Assembly: GCA_037968895.1 (NCBI GenBank)
Contig: JBBKWJ010000226.1
Span: 1-33,570 of the forward strand
Reading direction: 5' to 3'
DNA length: 33,570 bases
From: JBBKWJ01 sp037968895
GTDB taxonomy: Bacteria; Actinomycetota; Acidimicrobiia; Acidimicrobiales; SZUA-35
In this document: in pieces, positions 32,359-33,570 of the stretch
Layout of the letters: the number at the start of each line of letters is the position of its first letter
How positions within the stretch are numbered: the stretch's first letter is position 1
Made by a program: the position numbers and the translations under genes
Notes under the pieces: model-generated
What the model was told of the DNA's origin: nothing
Databases searched by the model: none
What the model saw: the letters and a program-made list of their open reading frames with translations, nothing else

Positions 32359-33570
32359 TCACTTTCCCTTCAAACCAACAACACTTCGTAGCGTTCTTGC
32401 GATGATACGAAGGTCAAGCCAGATGCTCTGGTGTCTCAGGTAATAGAACTCGAACTGGAGTTTCTCAAGCGCGTCGAACTCAGTGTTTCCGTATCGATAG
32501 TTCACCTGTGCCCAGCCAGTCAGACCAGGCCGAACGACATGCCGTCTGTCGTAGAAGGGAATCGACTCCTTGAGCTGCTCGACGTAATGCGGCTGCTCGG
32601 GTCGGGGTCCGACGATGGAAAGGTCGCCTCGAATCACGTTGACGATTTGAGGCAACTCGTCAATATGTGTGGTTCGCAGGAACCGGCCAAACGAGGTGAT
32701 TCTCGCATCGCCCTCGGCTGTCCACTCGGTCGAGCTTGAGCCTGGTGCCATTGTTCTGAGCTTCAGAATGTCGAATAACTTTCCATCACGACCGACTCGG
32801 CTCTGACGGAAGATAAGCGGTCCCCGATTCCCAAGCAGATTGCCAAGCAGTACAAACGGCACACAAACTGCCAGAACCGGTATTGCGATGGCCACAATTA
32901 GAAGGTCAATGCCTCGAGATGCTCGGCGGTAGGTCCTTCGGTGCACGTCGGAAATATCAAACAGCAACGACGAGCGGCGGAGCTCAGCGACAGGTAGCTT
33001 CGCCACCCACTCTTCATAAAACGACAGCAGCGGGCGAACCCGAAGGCCAGCCGAATGGAGCTCGGCCGCCTGCTCAAGGACAAAATCGTCCTCTGCCACC
33101 TCGCGGCCGAGAACCAGAATCGTGGCGTCGACAGCTTCCACCATAGATCGCAGCGGTGAATGCGCTGCGACTACATGGGCAGGGTCAGCGGTGCCGACAA
33201 GCGTCACCTCACGCTCAAGTCCATCTGCCAAATCAGCAGCGAGACGTTCGCCCTCGGCCGCTGTCACAATCGCGAACACTCGATCGCGGGCGGCTCGTTG
33301 TCGCTGTCCGGCTCCAGCCATAGCCGTTGCGACTGCGCCCCATATCGGCACCGCAGCCATGGCGCCAAAGAGCACGACTCGAGGAAGTAGCGGCGTGCCG
33401 AGCACCACCTGCACGGCCGAAACCACTCCGATGCTGCCCGCCATCGCCAGGAGCGTGAGGCTCGAGCCCCTGACTGCGGTTCCCACGTCGGGAACCCCAA
33501 GTCCATAGGCCAAGACCACGACGATGAAAGTGAATCCGACGAGCCAAGGAAACCGAAATGTCCCGGTGAC
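32359..33570 (-). CDS. Polyprenyl-phosphate sugar phosphotransferase (priming glycosyltransferase), N-terminus beyond right edge
   Basis: The frame stays open to the last base of the window, so at least 403 residues are present and the N-terminus is missing. The visible part starts with two or three membrane helices (WLVGFTFIVVVLAYGLG; LLAMAGSIGVVSAVQVVL; LFGAMAAVPIWGAVA) and a CoA-binding-3-like soluble domain (RVFAIVTAAEGERLA...). Another helix at about 225-245 leads to the catalytic bacterial sugar transferase domain: FRQSRVGRDGKLFDILKLRTM, HIDELPQIVNVIRGDLSIVGPRPEQP and RPGLTGWAQVNYRYG. It would start glycan assembly by moving a sugar-1-phosphate onto undecaprenyl phosphate, as WbaP/WcaJ do. 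A GTG at 33519 is an internal codon, not the start. Confidence 0.92.
   Translation of the reverse strand, partial: VTGTFRFPWLVGFTFIVVVLAYGLGVPDVGTAVRGSSLTLLAMAGSIGVVSAVQVVLGTPLLPRVVLFGAMAAVPIWGAVATAMAGAGQRQRAARDRVFAIVTAAEGERLAADLADGLEREVTLVGTADPAHVVAAHSPLRSMVEAVDATILVLGREVAEDDFVLEQAAELHSAGLRVRPLLSFYEEWVAKLPVAELRRSSLLFDISDVHRRTYRRASRGIDLLIVAIAIPVLAVCVPFVLLGNLLGNRGPLIFRQSRVGRDGKLFDILKLRTMAPGSSSTEWTAEGDARITSFGRFLRTTHIDELPQIVNVIRGDLSIVGPRPEQPHYVEQLKESIPFYDRRHVVRPGLTGWAQVNYRYGNTEFDALEKLQFEFYYLRHQSIWLDLRIIARTLRSVVGLKGK

Overview
The window (33,570 bases, moderately high GC, very densely coded, no gap without a gene longer than about 180 bases) reads as chromosomal sequence from an actinobacterium. 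Lineage markers are a mycothiol ligase (MshC), an InhA-type enoyl reductase, a mycobacterial-style biotin carboxylase/BCCP fusion, an LpdA-type flavoprotein and the thrS / HIT / CDP-alcohol phosphatidyltransferase neighbourhood known from Mycobacterium. Acidimicrobiia is my best guess for the class, but that is inference. I see no tRNA or rRNA gene, insertion sequence, CRISPR array or phage gene.

Bases 1-5977 hold, mostly on the minus strand, mshC, a PlsC-like acyltransferase, thrS, a HIT hydrolase, a small membrane protein and the first 18 codons of a CDP-alcohol phosphatidyltransferase. A DinB-like gene on the plus strand is wedged in. Bases 6136-12851 carry an InhA-like FabI (+), a phosphotransferase/DUF6285 pair (-), a secreted coiled-coil M23 peptidase (-), two tandem CNNM/CBS (HlyC/CorC) membrane proteins (-) and an orphan ABC ATPase (+). 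Bases 12928-23096 are mainly acyl-CoA metabolism: birA and the biotin carboxylase/BCCP gene are divergent neighbours, and methylmalonyl-CoA mutase is followed by its MeaB chaperone. Together these supply parts of a propionyl-CoA to succinyl-CoA route; the carboxyltransferase and epimerase lie elsewhere. Two flavoproteins, a 79-residue membrane protein and a GT4 glycosyltransferase lie between.

Bases 23106-33570 form a surface-polysaccharide locus. A tightly overlapping minus-strand operon encodes a CMP-nonulosonate synthetase (NeuA-like), a pyruvyltransferase-like protein, a three-part NeuB fusion (CBS pair, nonulosonate synthase with SAF domain, sugar-isomerase TIM barrel) and a methyltransferase. 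Divergent from it are a capsule-type GT-B protein with a four-cysteine motif and a Wzx-like flippase. A GT2 glycosyltransferase and a polyprenyl-phosphate sugar transferase that runs off the right edge complete the locus. The likely product is a lipid-linked glycan carrying a sialic-acid-like sugar; the sugar itself cannot be named from the sequence.

Across the window, eleven start codons have a TANNNT hexamer 6-8 bases upstream, seven of them at exactly 6 bases, and lack a clear Shine-Dalgarno sequence. This is the signature of leaderless transcripts. I used it to choose several starts that are shorter than the longest open frame.
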